Positions 26,755 to 35,189 of a stretch of DNA of 35,189 nucleotides are shown piece after piece. Made by a program: the position numbers and the translations under genes. Position 1 is the first letter of the stretch; each line of letters opens with the position of its first letter. Origin of the DNA: an uncultured bacterium (GTDB lineage Bacteria; UBP6; UBA1177); contig CAJOMF010000017.1 of NCBI GenBank assembly GCA_905235605.1, positions 1-35,189 on the forward strand, read 5' to 3'. The notes beneath the pieces are model-generated. The model did no database searches and was not told the origin of the DNA. It saw only the letters and a program-made list of their open reading frames with translations.

Positions 26755-27791
26755 GTAGAGGAAAATATTTAAGAAAACTTGAGTTTCTGATCATAGTTCT
26801 GATCTCGTTTTCCCTCTATTTTCTGCTGAAGGAAGAGCCTCAAAAAGAAGAAATTCCCAAAATTCAGGAACTGGAAACCGTTTCAGCTCAGATCGAGCCG
26901 GAAAAGCCTGACAGTGAAGAAAAAGTTTCAGTCTATTTCGATAGAGAAGTCCTGCCGGTAGTTGAAAAAATGATAAAAAGCGCCGGAAAAACGATAGATG
27001 CGGCGACTTACACATATTCGAAAAACGAAGTGACACTCCTTTTGGAAAAACGGGCTTCCGAAGGTGTCAAAGTGCGTCTCGCGGCAGGAAAAAACAAGGA
27101 TAAAACGCTTCCGGTGTTCGATTTTTCGCTTGCAAAAACGGATAAAGGGATCTATCACCCGAAATTTTTTGTTTTTGATGATAAAGATGTGCTGATCCTT
27201 TCTGCGAATATCTCTTCTTCTGCTGACGCTTCGAACAACGCCGTCCTTTTCAGGAATGTTCCCGAGGCTGCGGCGATACTTAAAGCTGAAATTGACGACG
27301 TTTTTGCAGGAAAAATAGAAAAAAGATGCGCCGATGGCTGTAAAACCGAGATCGGAACGATAATTTTCAATCCCGGAAAGGGCTGTGTGAAGGTGCGTGA
27401 CGAATTTCTTGCTGCAGAAAAGTCGGTAAAAGGGGCGGTTTACACCGTGACGCAGAAAAATCCGCTCATCACCGGGCTGAAAAAAGCGGTCAAACGCGGA
27501 GTCGATACGCACCTCATCATCGACAACTGGCGCGGAGAAGACGGAAAGATCGTGAATAAAAAAGCGGCGAACTACCTTGAAAGTATCGGTGCAAAACTCA
27601 AATACGACGAGTCGGAAAGCACTGACAACCGTCTTTTCCACCACAAATTTGCAGAAATCGACGGAGAAACGGTGATTTTCGGATCGATGAACTGGACTGC
27701 TTCAGCATGTTACAGAAACCGTGAGATAATCGTTATTGCAAAAAATCCCGCGGTCGCGGCTGTTTTTTCCGATTATTTTGACAACTTTTAA
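26736..27791 (+). CDS. Phospholipase D-like domain protein, membrane anchored
   Basis: Two HxK-type motifs (YHPKFFVFDDKDVLILSANIS; FHHKFAEIDGETVIFGSMNWT); N-terminal TM. TTG start predicted, overlapping the chorismate mutase gene. Confidence 0.8.
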   Translation: MGEKSLSRGKYLRKLEFLIIVLISFSLYFLLKEEPQKEEIPKIQELETVSAQIEPEKPDSEEKVSVYFDREVLPVVEKMIKSAGKTIDAATYTYSKNEVTLLLEKRASEGVKVRLAAGKNKDKTLPVFDFSLAKTDKGIYHPKFFVFDDKDVLILSANISSSADASNNAVLFRNVPEAAAILKAEIDDVFAGKIEKRCADGCKTEIGTIIFNPGKGCVKVRDEFLAAEKSVKGAVYTVTQKNPLITGLKKAVKRGVDTHLIIDNWRGEDGKIVNKKAANYLESIGAKLKYDESESTDNRLFHHKFAEIDGETVIFGSMNWTASACYRNREIIVIAKNPAVAAVFSDYFDNF

Positions 27792-27795
27792 AATC

Positions 27796-27819
27796 AAACT
27801 TCTTCGGGGAGTTTTTATT
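27796..27819 (+). terminator. Putative intrinsic terminator
   Basis: AAACTTC-TTCGG-GGAGTTT stem-loop followed by a short T run. Confidence 0.45.
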
Positions 27820-27890
27820 CCGCCGATTTCTTTGTAAAAATTTTCAAACAATATAAAGTGCGCTGTTTTTTTGAATCGGAGGAGGAAAAA

Positions 27891-30272
27891 ATGAAGTCAG
27901 TAGTCAAAGAACTTAAACCGAAAGATTTGAGATATTATCCCGAACTTGCCAAATACAAAGGTAAAACTACCAAAGAAATCAAGCCTGTTTCACTGTTTTC
28001 GTTCCAGAAAAGAGGGTTCGAGGCACTTGATTTCGGAATGGATGTCAGCAAAAAGGGATTCAACATCTATGTCGCAGGCGAAGCCGGAAGCGGAAAGACT
28101 TCAAATGTCAGAAAATATATTGAGGATGTTGCGAAACACCTGCCGGTTCCTGATGATGTTCTCTATGTTTACAACTTTGAGGATTACGATTCTCCGAATA
28201 TGCTTTTCATGAAGGCGGGAAGCGGCGAAAAGTTCATCAAAGACATGGATGAACTGCTTGACGGATTCATCGAACAGATCCCGAGGCAGATGGAAAGCGA
28301 AAATTTTGAAAGTCTCCGTGCCGAAGTTGCCCAGACTTACCGGGACAATATGCAGAAAAGCTATAACGAACTTGAGGCTGAAGCTGCCAAACTCGATTTT
28401 GCGCTGAGTTCGACTGATAACGGGCTCGTTCTGAATCCGATCGTCGGCGGTCAGCCTATAGGCAAGGAGCAGTATGAATCTCTCAACGAAGAGGAAAAGG
28501 AAAAAATCAGAGAGAACGAAAGTGCGCTTCAGGAAAAGCTGATCGCGTACTTCCATCAGGACAGGAAAAACGAGAAGGAATACAAGGAGCAGATGAGCGA
28601 CTTGCAGCGCACAACGGTCAAAAAGATAATTTCAGAGCCGCTGAACGAACTATCGAAAAAATACGGCAAAAACGAGAGGATCAACGAATATATCAATTCG
28701 ATAGCCGAGTTTACGATAAACAACTTCAACGATTTTTTTATCTACCGTGATTTTCTCGAAGGGAAAGTCGATCCGATGAAGACAATCCTGCCTGATTTCA
28801 AGGAATACAAAGTCAATCTGCTTATAAACAACAAGGATCTGAAGGGCGCACCGGTGATCTACGAGACGAACCCGACATTTCAGAATATCATCGGATACTT
28901 CGAATATGAAGAGAACCACAATTCGCTTTTCACAGATTTTACAAGGCTGAAACCGGGCGCTCTGCACCGTGCCAACGGAGGGTTTCTGATCATTCAGGCC
29001 GACGACATTCTGAAAAACTACTATGCCTGGACCGCCTTGAAACGCGCTGTCCGCAACAGATTTATAAAAATCGAGGATATGGATGCAGATTTCAAATACC
29101 GCGTCATAACCGCGCCGAATCCGGAACCTGTTCCGCTTGAAATAAAGATCGTTCTTATCGGCGACGAGGAGATCTACCACCTGCTTTACGAGCGCGACCC
29201 TGAGTTCAGGCGCATTTTCAAGGTCAAGGCCGATTTCGAGTCCGTTGTAGACGTCAACGCTTCAACGACTGACACGCTCATCGGTTTCATTTCGAGGATC
29301 GTCAACGAAGACTGCGAGCTTCCGTTTGACATGAGCGCGATAAGAAGGCTGCTTTTCTACAGCTCGAGACGTGCCGAAGACCAGACGAAATACAGAGTCC
29401 ACGCAAGCGACATAGTCGAGATCATTGTCGAAGCCGTTTACTGGGCGCAGCATCATAACAAAAAAGTCGTCTCGGAAGAGATGGTCATCACCGCGATCGA
29501 AAGCCGTGAAAAAAGATACGACAGATTCCGCGAGCACTACTTCGAATCGATAAAGAAAGGAACGATCCTGATCGATGTCAAAGGGGCGAAAGTAGGGCAG
29601 ATCAACGGTCTGGCGGTCTATCAGATAGGTGATTTCAGCTTCGGTATCCCGTCAAGGATCACGGCTAAGGCTTTTGCAGGCCAGCGTGAGATCGTAAACA
29701 TTGAGCGCGAAGCGATGCTCTCAGGTGCTATACACGATAAAGGTTCAATGATTCTGGCTGGTTATCTCGGCGGGCTCTTTGCTGTCAAAAAACCGCTTTC
29801 CTTCTCGGCCTCTATCGCATTCGAGCAGAGTTACGGCGGAGTAGACGGCGACAGTGCAAGTTCGACCGAGCTTTACGCGCTGATGTCGGCTTTGGGCGAC
29901 GTTCCGATAAAGCAGTCGATCGCAGTTACCGGTTCTATCAACCAGATGGGCGAGATACAGCCTATCGGCGGAGTGAACGAGAAAATCGAAGGTTTCTTTG
30001 AAATCTGCAACCTCAGAGGATTGACAGGCGATCAGGGAGTCATGATCCCGATCCAGAATGTCGGCAACCTCAACCTCAGCGATGAAGTCGTCAAAGCGGT
30101 CGAAAACGGAAAATTCCACATCTACGCGATAAAAAACGTTCTCGAAGGGATCGAGATCCTGACAGGAGTTCCCGCAGGAACGAGAGGTAAGGACGGAAAA
30201 TTTACGAAAGGTTCGGTCTTTGCAAAAATAGATGCAAAACTTGAAGCACTCAGAGGAGACGGAGAGAAATAA
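27891..30272 (+). CDS. Lon-like AAA+ ATP-dependent protease (S16 C-terminal domain)
   Basis: Walker A AGEAGSGKTSNVRK; catalytic-type region GGVDGDSASSTELYALMSALGDVPIKQSIAVTGSINQMGEIQPIGGVNEKIEGFFEIC. Confidence 0.93.
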   Translation: MKSVVKELKPKDLRYYPELAKYKGKTTKEIKPVSLFSFQKRGFEALDFGMDVSKKGFNIYVAGEAGSGKTSNVRKYIEDVAKHLPVPDDVLYVYNFEDYDSPNMLFMKAGSGEKFIKDMDELLDGFIEQIPRQMESENFESLRAEVAQTYRDNMQKSYNELEAEAAKLDFALSSTDNGLVLNPIVGGQPIGKEQYESLNEEEKEKIRENESALQEKLIAYFHQDRKNEKEYKEQMSDLQRTTVKKIISEPLNELSKKYGKNERINEYINSIAEFTINNFNDFFIYRDFLEGKVDPMKTILPDFKEYKVNLLINNKDLKGAPVIYETNPTFQNIIGYFEYEENHNSLFTDFTRLKPGALHRANGGFLIIQADDILKNYYAWTALKRAVRNRFIKIEDMDADFKYRVITAPNPEPVPLEIKIVLIGDEEIYHLLYERDPEFRRIFKVKADFESVVDVNASTTDTLIGFISRIVNEDCELPFDMSAIRRLLFYSSRRAEDQTKYRVHASDIVEIIVEAVYWAQHHNKKVVSEEMVITAIESREKRYDRFREHYFESIKKGTILIDVKGAKVGQINGLAVYQIGDFSFGIPSRITAKAFAGQREIVNIEREAMLSGAIHDKGSMILAGYLGGLFAVKKPLSFSASIAFEQSYGGVDGDSASSTELYALMSALGDVPIKQSIAVTGSINQMGEIQPIGGVNEKIEGFFEICNLRGLTGDQGVMIPIQNVGNLNLSDEVVKAVENGKFHIYAIKNVLEGIEILTGVPAGTRGKDGKFTKGSVFAKIDAKLEALRGDGEK

Positions 30273-30559
30273 TGTCAACAGTAAATATCAACTACAAACC
30301 GGAAAAACCGGAAGAATATGTCTGGAACTGGATCGATGAAAACCTAGAAAAAATGGTGAAAAGAAAAGTTCCCAGTGAAAATATAAACCTAGTCGTTGAT
30401 AAGGCTAGACAAGTTGTTGAATTTAAAGGAAAAACGATCAAAGGACTGATGACTTTCAAAGAAGGCGTGATCGATATGAATATCGAAATCCCGCTTCTTT
30501 ACAGGATGTTCGGCCAAACTATCAGGACTTCGATCCTCGATATACTGAAATCTATATAA
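30272..30559 (+). CDS. Small protein of unknown function (possibly PHA_gran_rgn-like)
   Basis: 95-aa ORF coupled to the Lon-like gene (TAATG); pattern VVEFKGKTIKGLMTFKEGVIDMNIEIPLLYRMFGQTIRTSILDIL; family call is tentative. Confidence 0.55.
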   Translation: MSTVNINYKPEKPEEYVWNWIDENLEKMVKRKVPSENINLVVDKARQVVEFKGKTIKGLMTFKEGVIDMNIEIPLLYRMFGQTIRTSILDILKSI

Positions 30560-30572
30560 TTAGGAGTTTGAA

Positions 30573-31253
30573 ATGAAAAAATGTTTTAAAATCGTTACGT
30601 TTTTTTTGTTTCTGGCGGCTCTTTTTCTTGCCGTTTCCTGCGGCGAATCCGAAAAGAAGCCAGATCCGCTTGAAATCACACACAAAGTCCTGCTTGAAAC
30701 GAGTGAAGGCAACATCACTTTAGGTCTTTACGGCAACGGAATGCCTGGCACGGTCAACAATTTCATCGGCTATGTCGACCGCGGTTTCTACAACGGCCTT
30801 ATTTTCCACAGAGTCGTCAAAGGTTTCGTTATCCAGGGCGGCGGACTTGATGAAAATCTGAACGAAAAAGAGACTCTTGCTCCGATAAAACTCGAAATGC
30901 CGCCGAGTGCCGAAGTTAAGGACGAAAACGGTAAAGTTACAGGCAGAAAACTTTTGATAAGCCACGACAAATACACTCTTGCGATGGCGAGAAGGCGCGA
31001 TCCCGACAGTGCGGCAAGCCAGTTCTACATCACTCTCGAAGCGACTCACAACCTCGATCCGAATCCGAATACGGCACAGCCCAACGGTTACGCTCCTTTC
31101 GGAAAAGTCCTCGAAGGTTTTGAAGTCGTCGACAAGATCGGTGCGAAACCTGTAACTACAAAAAATATGTATCAGGGTGTTCCTGTCGAAAACGTAAAAA
31201 TTATTAAAATGAGCATTGTCGCAAGACCTCAGCCCAAAGAGGAGAAAAAATAA
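30573..31253 (+). CDS. Cyclophilin-type peptidyl-prolyl cis-trans isomerase, lipoprotein
   Basis: Signal ...LAVSCGES; FHRVVKGFVIQGGGLDEN, TLAMARRRDPDSAASQFYITL. Confidence 0.92.
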   Translation: MKKCFKIVTFFLFLAALFLAVSCGESEKKPDPLEITHKVLLETSEGNITLGLYGNGMPGTVNNFIGYVDRGFYNGLIFHRVVKGFVIQGGGLDENLNEKETLAPIKLEMPPSAEVKDENGKVTGRKLLISHDKYTLAMARRRDPDSAASQFYITLEATHNLDPNPNTAQPNGYAPFGKVLEGFEVVDKIGAKPVTTKNMYQGVPVENVKIIKMSIVARPQPKEEKK

Positions 31254-31630
31254 TGAAACTTGAAGTTTACCGCGAGGTGCAGTTTTCTTCGGCTCACCGG
31301 CTGAGGAATTATCACGGAAAATGCGAGAATCTGCACGGTCACAACTGGAGAATCCGCCTTTTCGTAACGAGGGAAAAACTCGATGAAACAGGCTTTGTCA
31401 TGGATTTCAAGGTCCTTGATGCCGTTTTGAAGGATATAATGGAACTTCTTGATCATAAGGATCTGAATTCATTAAAAGAATTTGAAACTGTCAATCCGAC
31501 TGCCGAAAATATAGCCATTCTCATATTCAGACTCGCTGAAAACGAAATTTCTGCAATCGACAGCCTTGTAAAAGTTTCCAAAGTGTGTGTCTGGGAAAGC
31601 GACAAATCGTGTGCAATAGTCGAGGCTTAA
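31253..31630 (+). CDS. queD: 6-carboxy-5,6,7,8-tetrahydropterin synthase
   Basis: FSSAHRLRNYHGKCENLHGHNWRI, LLDHKDLNSL, NPTAENIAILIF; TAATG coupling with the upstream gene. Confidence 0.92.
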   Translation: MKLEVYREVQFSSAHRLRNYHGKCENLHGHNWRIRLFVTREKLDETGFVMDFKVLDAVLKDIMELLDHKDLNSLKEFETVNPTAENIAILIFRLAENEISAIDSLVKVSKVCVWESDKSCAIVEA

Positions 31631-31867
31631 CCAACGCTCACAAATTCCGTAAATTTGAAACCGGGGAAAAGTAGCGTAAATCTTAAAAAGAGACAGAAAC
31701 CCGAACATTCTGTGTTTTGTCCGCTCGGTTCCGTGCAGCAAATGCGGCTGAGCAAGGCTCAACGAAAAGGCGCTTTTGCTATTTCACGAAATGAAAATAT
31801 TGTCAGCCAACAAATAAAAAATATAATTCTTCGTTGTTTTGAAATAATCACTTTTAGGGGGTTCAAA

Positions 31868-33433
31868 ATGTCGCTCCATTCAAGATTGGTTTTAGCTTTT
31901 TTAGCTCTGTTTTTTCTTTTTTCCTGCTCGTCATCAAAATCGCAGAATGATTCTGATTCAATTTCTGATTCAGACACGGACACGCAGGATTTGGAAACAG
32001 TTGACGTGGATTCAGACTCTCAAGAATCAGAAATCATTGATGATTCTGATGAAATGCCATGTGATGATGCCGATTTCGACACTATTCCCGACACAGATTC
32101 TGATGAATGCCAGCCGTCTTTAAGTGAAGCACCATTCCCATATTACGACAAAAATGGCAAGATTACATTTTGCCGCCCGAACTGTGACACTCCGACAGCA
32201 GATGATCCGATCTGCATCGGCAATCTTTGGGATGAACAGAATGAAAAACTGTGTCACGAATATCCGGAATACGCCTGCTGCGGAACACCGTGTGTCATGG
32301 AAAGTTTGAAACCGAACACAAGAGAAGAGCTTTTGGTGCAAGAACCGGATATTTTGGAATTTATCCCTATGCATAAATGCGATCTTGAGATAAGTCAGGC
32401 GAATTGGGGCATAGACGGTTCAGGCGGAGTAGTGAAGTCATGGAATATGAGTGAAGGAAAAATCGGATTTCAAATATATCCATCCCGGCTTAGTGTAGAA
32501 AAGTGGCCTGTAGGTGACAAATATGTAACTTACGATATAGCAACACAGAAATATTCTTTCGTTATTCCATCACGGCATCAGGAACAGGCCTATTTTAAAG
32601 GCAAAAGACTTGCATTGATTTCTGATAAAAGAAGTTATGAACTAAACAAGGAAAATATTTTTCTTGCATACATCGGCGATGATGCAAAAGTTGAGATTGT
32701 TTATGACAAAAAAGTCCAAAGCATTTCCTATGAACCGGCACTTAATGAAAAATGGGCGTTTGTCAACCTTGTGGAAGCAGGAAGCAAAAGAATGATGTAT
32801 GCCAAAATTGGAGAATGGGAATGGACTTCGTTGGGAAACGGTGTTACGAATCACACAAGTTTGGCAGACAATTATCTCGGAATTTATGATGAAAATAAAA
32901 ACGGGTATATCTGTGATTTGTCAAAGAATCCTAAATCATTTTCAGAGTGCATGAAAATCAACCGTGAAAATGAAAGAGTATCAATAATAGAATTGAATAA
33001 GGAAGATCCTTCAGAATTCGTTTTCAATCTTAACGGCGTCGGCATAACAAAAGCAAAGATAAAAGATGGAAAAATTGTAGATTATCAGACAATAATTCCC
33101 GATTTTACAGATGAAACAGCTCAAAATGCTTACACACTTTCACCGTATCAGTTCAGAGGGAATCTGCTTCTTTACGTTGAAATAACTTACAAAGACGGCA
33201 GCGGTTCAGGAGGCAGACTGTGTTACTATCGTCTTGATAAAAACAAAAAATACTGCATGAAAAAAATGGAAGACGATAAAACATATTCAGATGGAACAAC
33301 CAAATTTCCCTATGGATTCAGTGAGTTTGAAGGAAAATGGTTGTTATATCAGAAACTTAATTCGGATCCTTTCATTTTAAGAGACATGGAATGCTACTGC
33401 AAAGAAGAAGGCATATGCCCGTTTGAAAAATAA
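31868..33433 (+). CDS. Ser/Asp-rich lipoprotein, paralog 1
   Basis: Signal/lipobox LALFFLFSCSSSKSQ, D/S-rich tether, Cys-rich CRPNCDTPTADDPICIGNLWDEQNEKLCHEYPEYACCGTPC, beta-rich C-terminus. Confidence 0.8.
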   Translation: MSLHSRLVLAFLALFFLFSCSSSKSQNDSDSISDSDTDTQDLETVDVDSDSQESEIIDDSDEMPCDDADFDTIPDTDSDECQPSLSEAPFPYYDKNGKITFCRPNCDTPTADDPICIGNLWDEQNEKLCHEYPEYACCGTPCVMESLKPNTREELLVQEPDILEFIPMHKCDLEISQANWGIDGSGGVVKSWNMSEGKIGFQIYPSRLSVEKWPVGDKYVTYDIATQKYSFVIPSRHQEQAYFKGKRLALISDKRSYELNKENIFLAYIGDDAKVEIVYDKKVQSISYEPALNEKWAFVNLVEAGSKRMMYAKIGEWEWTSLGNGVTNHTSLADNYLGIYDENKNGYICDLSKNPKSFSECMKINRENERVSIIELNKEDPSEFVFNLNGVGITKAKIKDGKIVDYQTIIPDFTDETAQNAYTLSPYQFRGNLLLYVEITYKDGSGSGGRLCYYRLDKNKKYCMKKMEDDKTYSDGTTKFPYGFSEFEGKWLLYQKLNSDPFILRDMECYCKEEGICPFEK

Positions 33434-33452
33434 TTTTTTAATGGAGAGAAAG

Positions 33453-34997
33453 ATGAGAAGAATCTTTTATTTAATTTTACTGATCCTGTTTGTTTCCTGC
33501 TCATCATCGAAATCGCAGAATGATTCTGACTCAATTCCCGACACAGATTCAAACACGCAGGATTCAGGAACTGTTAATGATGATTCTGATACGCATGAAG
33601 CTGAAATCGTTGATGATTCTGAAGCAACGCCGGATCAGGATTCATATTCCGATTCTGAAAAATCCGATACAGATGAATGTTATCCATCGTTAAGTCAGGC
33701 AGCATTCCCTTATTACGACAAAGACGGCAAGATCACTTTCTGCCGCCCAGACTGCGACACTCCGACAGCAGATGATCCGATCTGCATCGGCAATCTTTGG
33801 GATGAACAGAATGAAAAACTGTGTCACGAATATCCTGAATACGCTTGCTGCGGAACACCGTGTGTTCTTGAAAGTTTGAAACCAATGACAAAAGAGGAAG
33901 TCGATGAAATGTATAAAGTAGGAAAGATTGCTATGCATAAATGTGACCTGAAGATAGATCCTTGGTCATGGGGTCACGACGGTTCTCACGGTGTAGTCAA
34001 ATCATGGAATATGAGTGAAGGGAAAATAGGCTTTCATATGTATCCGACACAAGTTAATTATCAAAAATATCCATCACAACGAAAATATATAACTTACAAT
34101 ATTGCGACACAAAAATATTCTTTCGTTATTCCATCACGTAGCCAGGAGCAGGCATATTACAAAGACAAAAGGCTCGGGCTTATTTCTGACAAACGAAGTC
34201 TTGATTTAAATAATGAGAACATATTTCTTGCCTATATCGGCGACGATGCAAAAGTTGAAATTGTTTATGACAAAAAAGTCCAAAGCATTTCCTATGAACC
34301 GGCACTGAACGAGAAATGGGCGTTTGTAAATCTTGTTGATGCTAACAGTAAAAGAATGATGTATGCCAAAGTCGGAGAATGGAAGTGGACTTCACTTGGT
34401 GACGGTTTGGGCTGGTTTCCGTCACTTGTCGGAGATACACTTTCTTTTGTCGATGACAACGTTAACGGCTGGATTTGTGATTTATCCAAAAGACCGCAAA
34501 AACTGGAAGAGTGTCTGAAATTCAATCAGGAAGGAGAGCAGACAGAATATCTCTATTTTGATAAAGAAAATGAAAACAGGTTCGTTTATTATGACACATT
34601 CAAAAGAAAAATCGTTCTTGTCGAAAGAAACGGAGATAAGTTTGAAAGAAAGGATCTTATAACAGAATTTACGGAAGAATCTGCTCCACAAGCCTCTTCA
34701 ATCCCGCCGAGAATGCTTCGCGGGAATCTTCTTTTATATGAGGAAATAACTTATAAAGATGGTGTCGGTTCAGGCGGCAGACTTTGCTATTATCGGATTG
34801 ATAAGAATAAAAAATACTGCATGAAAAAAATGGAAAAAGACGAAACTTATTCTGATGGTTCAACAATTTTTCCATACGGTTATGCAGAATTCGAAGGAAA
34901 GTGGCTGCTTTATCAGCAGAGAAATTCGACCCCGCTTATATTGAGAGACATGGAATGCTATTGCAAAGAAGAAGGCGTATGCCCGTTTGAACAATAA
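33453..34997 (+). CDS. Ser/Asp-rich lipoprotein, paralog 2
   Basis: MRRIFYLILLILFVSCSSSKSQNDSDS...; collinear with paralog 1 over its full length. Confidence 0.8.
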   Translation: MRRIFYLILLILFVSCSSSKSQNDSDSIPDTDSNTQDSGTVNDDSDTHEAEIVDDSEATPDQDSYSDSEKSDTDECYPSLSQAAFPYYDKDGKITFCRPDCDTPTADDPICIGNLWDEQNEKLCHEYPEYACCGTPCVLESLKPMTKEEVDEMYKVGKIAMHKCDLKIDPWSWGHDGSHGVVKSWNMSEGKIGFHMYPTQVNYQKYPSQRKYITYNIATQKYSFVIPSRSQEQAYYKDKRLGLISDKRSLDLNNENIFLAYIGDDAKVEIVYDKKVQSISYEPALNEKWAFVNLVDANSKRMMYAKVGEWKWTSLGDGLGWFPSLVGDTLSFVDDNVNGWICDLSKRPQKLEECLKFNQEGEQTEYLYFDKENENRFVYYDTFKRKIVLVERNGDKFERKDLITEFTEESAPQASSIPPRMLRGNLLLYEEITYKDGVGSGGRLCYYRIDKNKKYCMKKMEKDETYSDGSTIFPYGYAEFEGKWLLYQQRNSTPLILRDMECYCKEEGVCPFEQ

Positions 34998-35016
34998 TTT
35001 TTTAAAGGAGAGAAAG

Positions 35017-35189
35017 ATGAGAAAAATCGTAATGATGCTGATTCTGGTGTTAAATTTTATCTGTTTTGCAGAAGAGTACACCTACATGAATTATGAAGAA
35101 GCAGAAAAACTTCTGAATTATTACAACAGTCCTACATTTCCAACATTCCATTTAAAACCTTCTTTAAATGATTGCTCTAACATTATAGG
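35017..35189 (+). CDS. 3'-truncated CDS, secreted protein with signal peptide
   Basis: MRKIVMMLILVLNFICFAEEYTYMNYEEAEKLLNYYNSPTFPTFHLKPS...; leader (tttttaaaggagagaaag) nearly identical to that of paralog 2. Confidence 0.6.
   Translation, partial: MRKIVMMLILVLNFICFAEEYTYMNYEEAEKLLNYYNSPTFPTFHLKPSLNDCSNII

Noticed and set aside
26928-27644. 238-aa minus-strand ORF
   Set aside because: Antisense to the PLD-like gene with intact HxK motifs on the plus strand.

Overview
35.2 kb bacterial window, almost fully coding, in two parts. (A) About 1.7-14 kb is an accessory stretch. It holds a WYL-type regulator, a hypothetical gene, an LRAT-like (NC-box) protein, a DUF4143/AAA_14 ATPase, a Schlafen-type AlbA_2 protein plus a deleted partial copy of it, a probable five-gene operon (unknown 457-aa protein, YkgJ-like Cys-cluster protein, glycine/alanine-rich membrane protein, TerB-like protein, polytopic membrane protein), a DUF1016/YhcG PD-(D/E)XK protein and a very acidic protein. 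(B) The flanks are mostly housekeeping genes: xseB, pgeF, thiS, thiF, YgiQ-family radical SAM, flippase-like membrane protein, purA, sigma-region-4 protein, GT-C-like membrane protein, AMP-binding acyl-CoA synthetase, MFS, aroA, chorismate mutase, PLD-like, Lon-like protease, cyclophilin lipoprotein, QueD. The window ends in tandem Ser/Asp-rich lipoprotein paralogs. The most notable non-coding structures are: a palindrome-plus-TATAAT element present six times in the accessory part with invariant 28-bp spacing; helically phased TGAAGT and CGATT arrays upstream of two different accessory genes; a 174-bp direct repeat bracketing the AAA_14 gene; a heptamer microsatellite in the leader of the five-gene operon; a frameshifted lipoprotein that reads in frame into xseB; and mutually exclusive hairpins upstream of thiS. 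No rRNA, tRNA, CRISPR array or intact transposase was seen. All family names come from motif recognition by eye; no searches were run.
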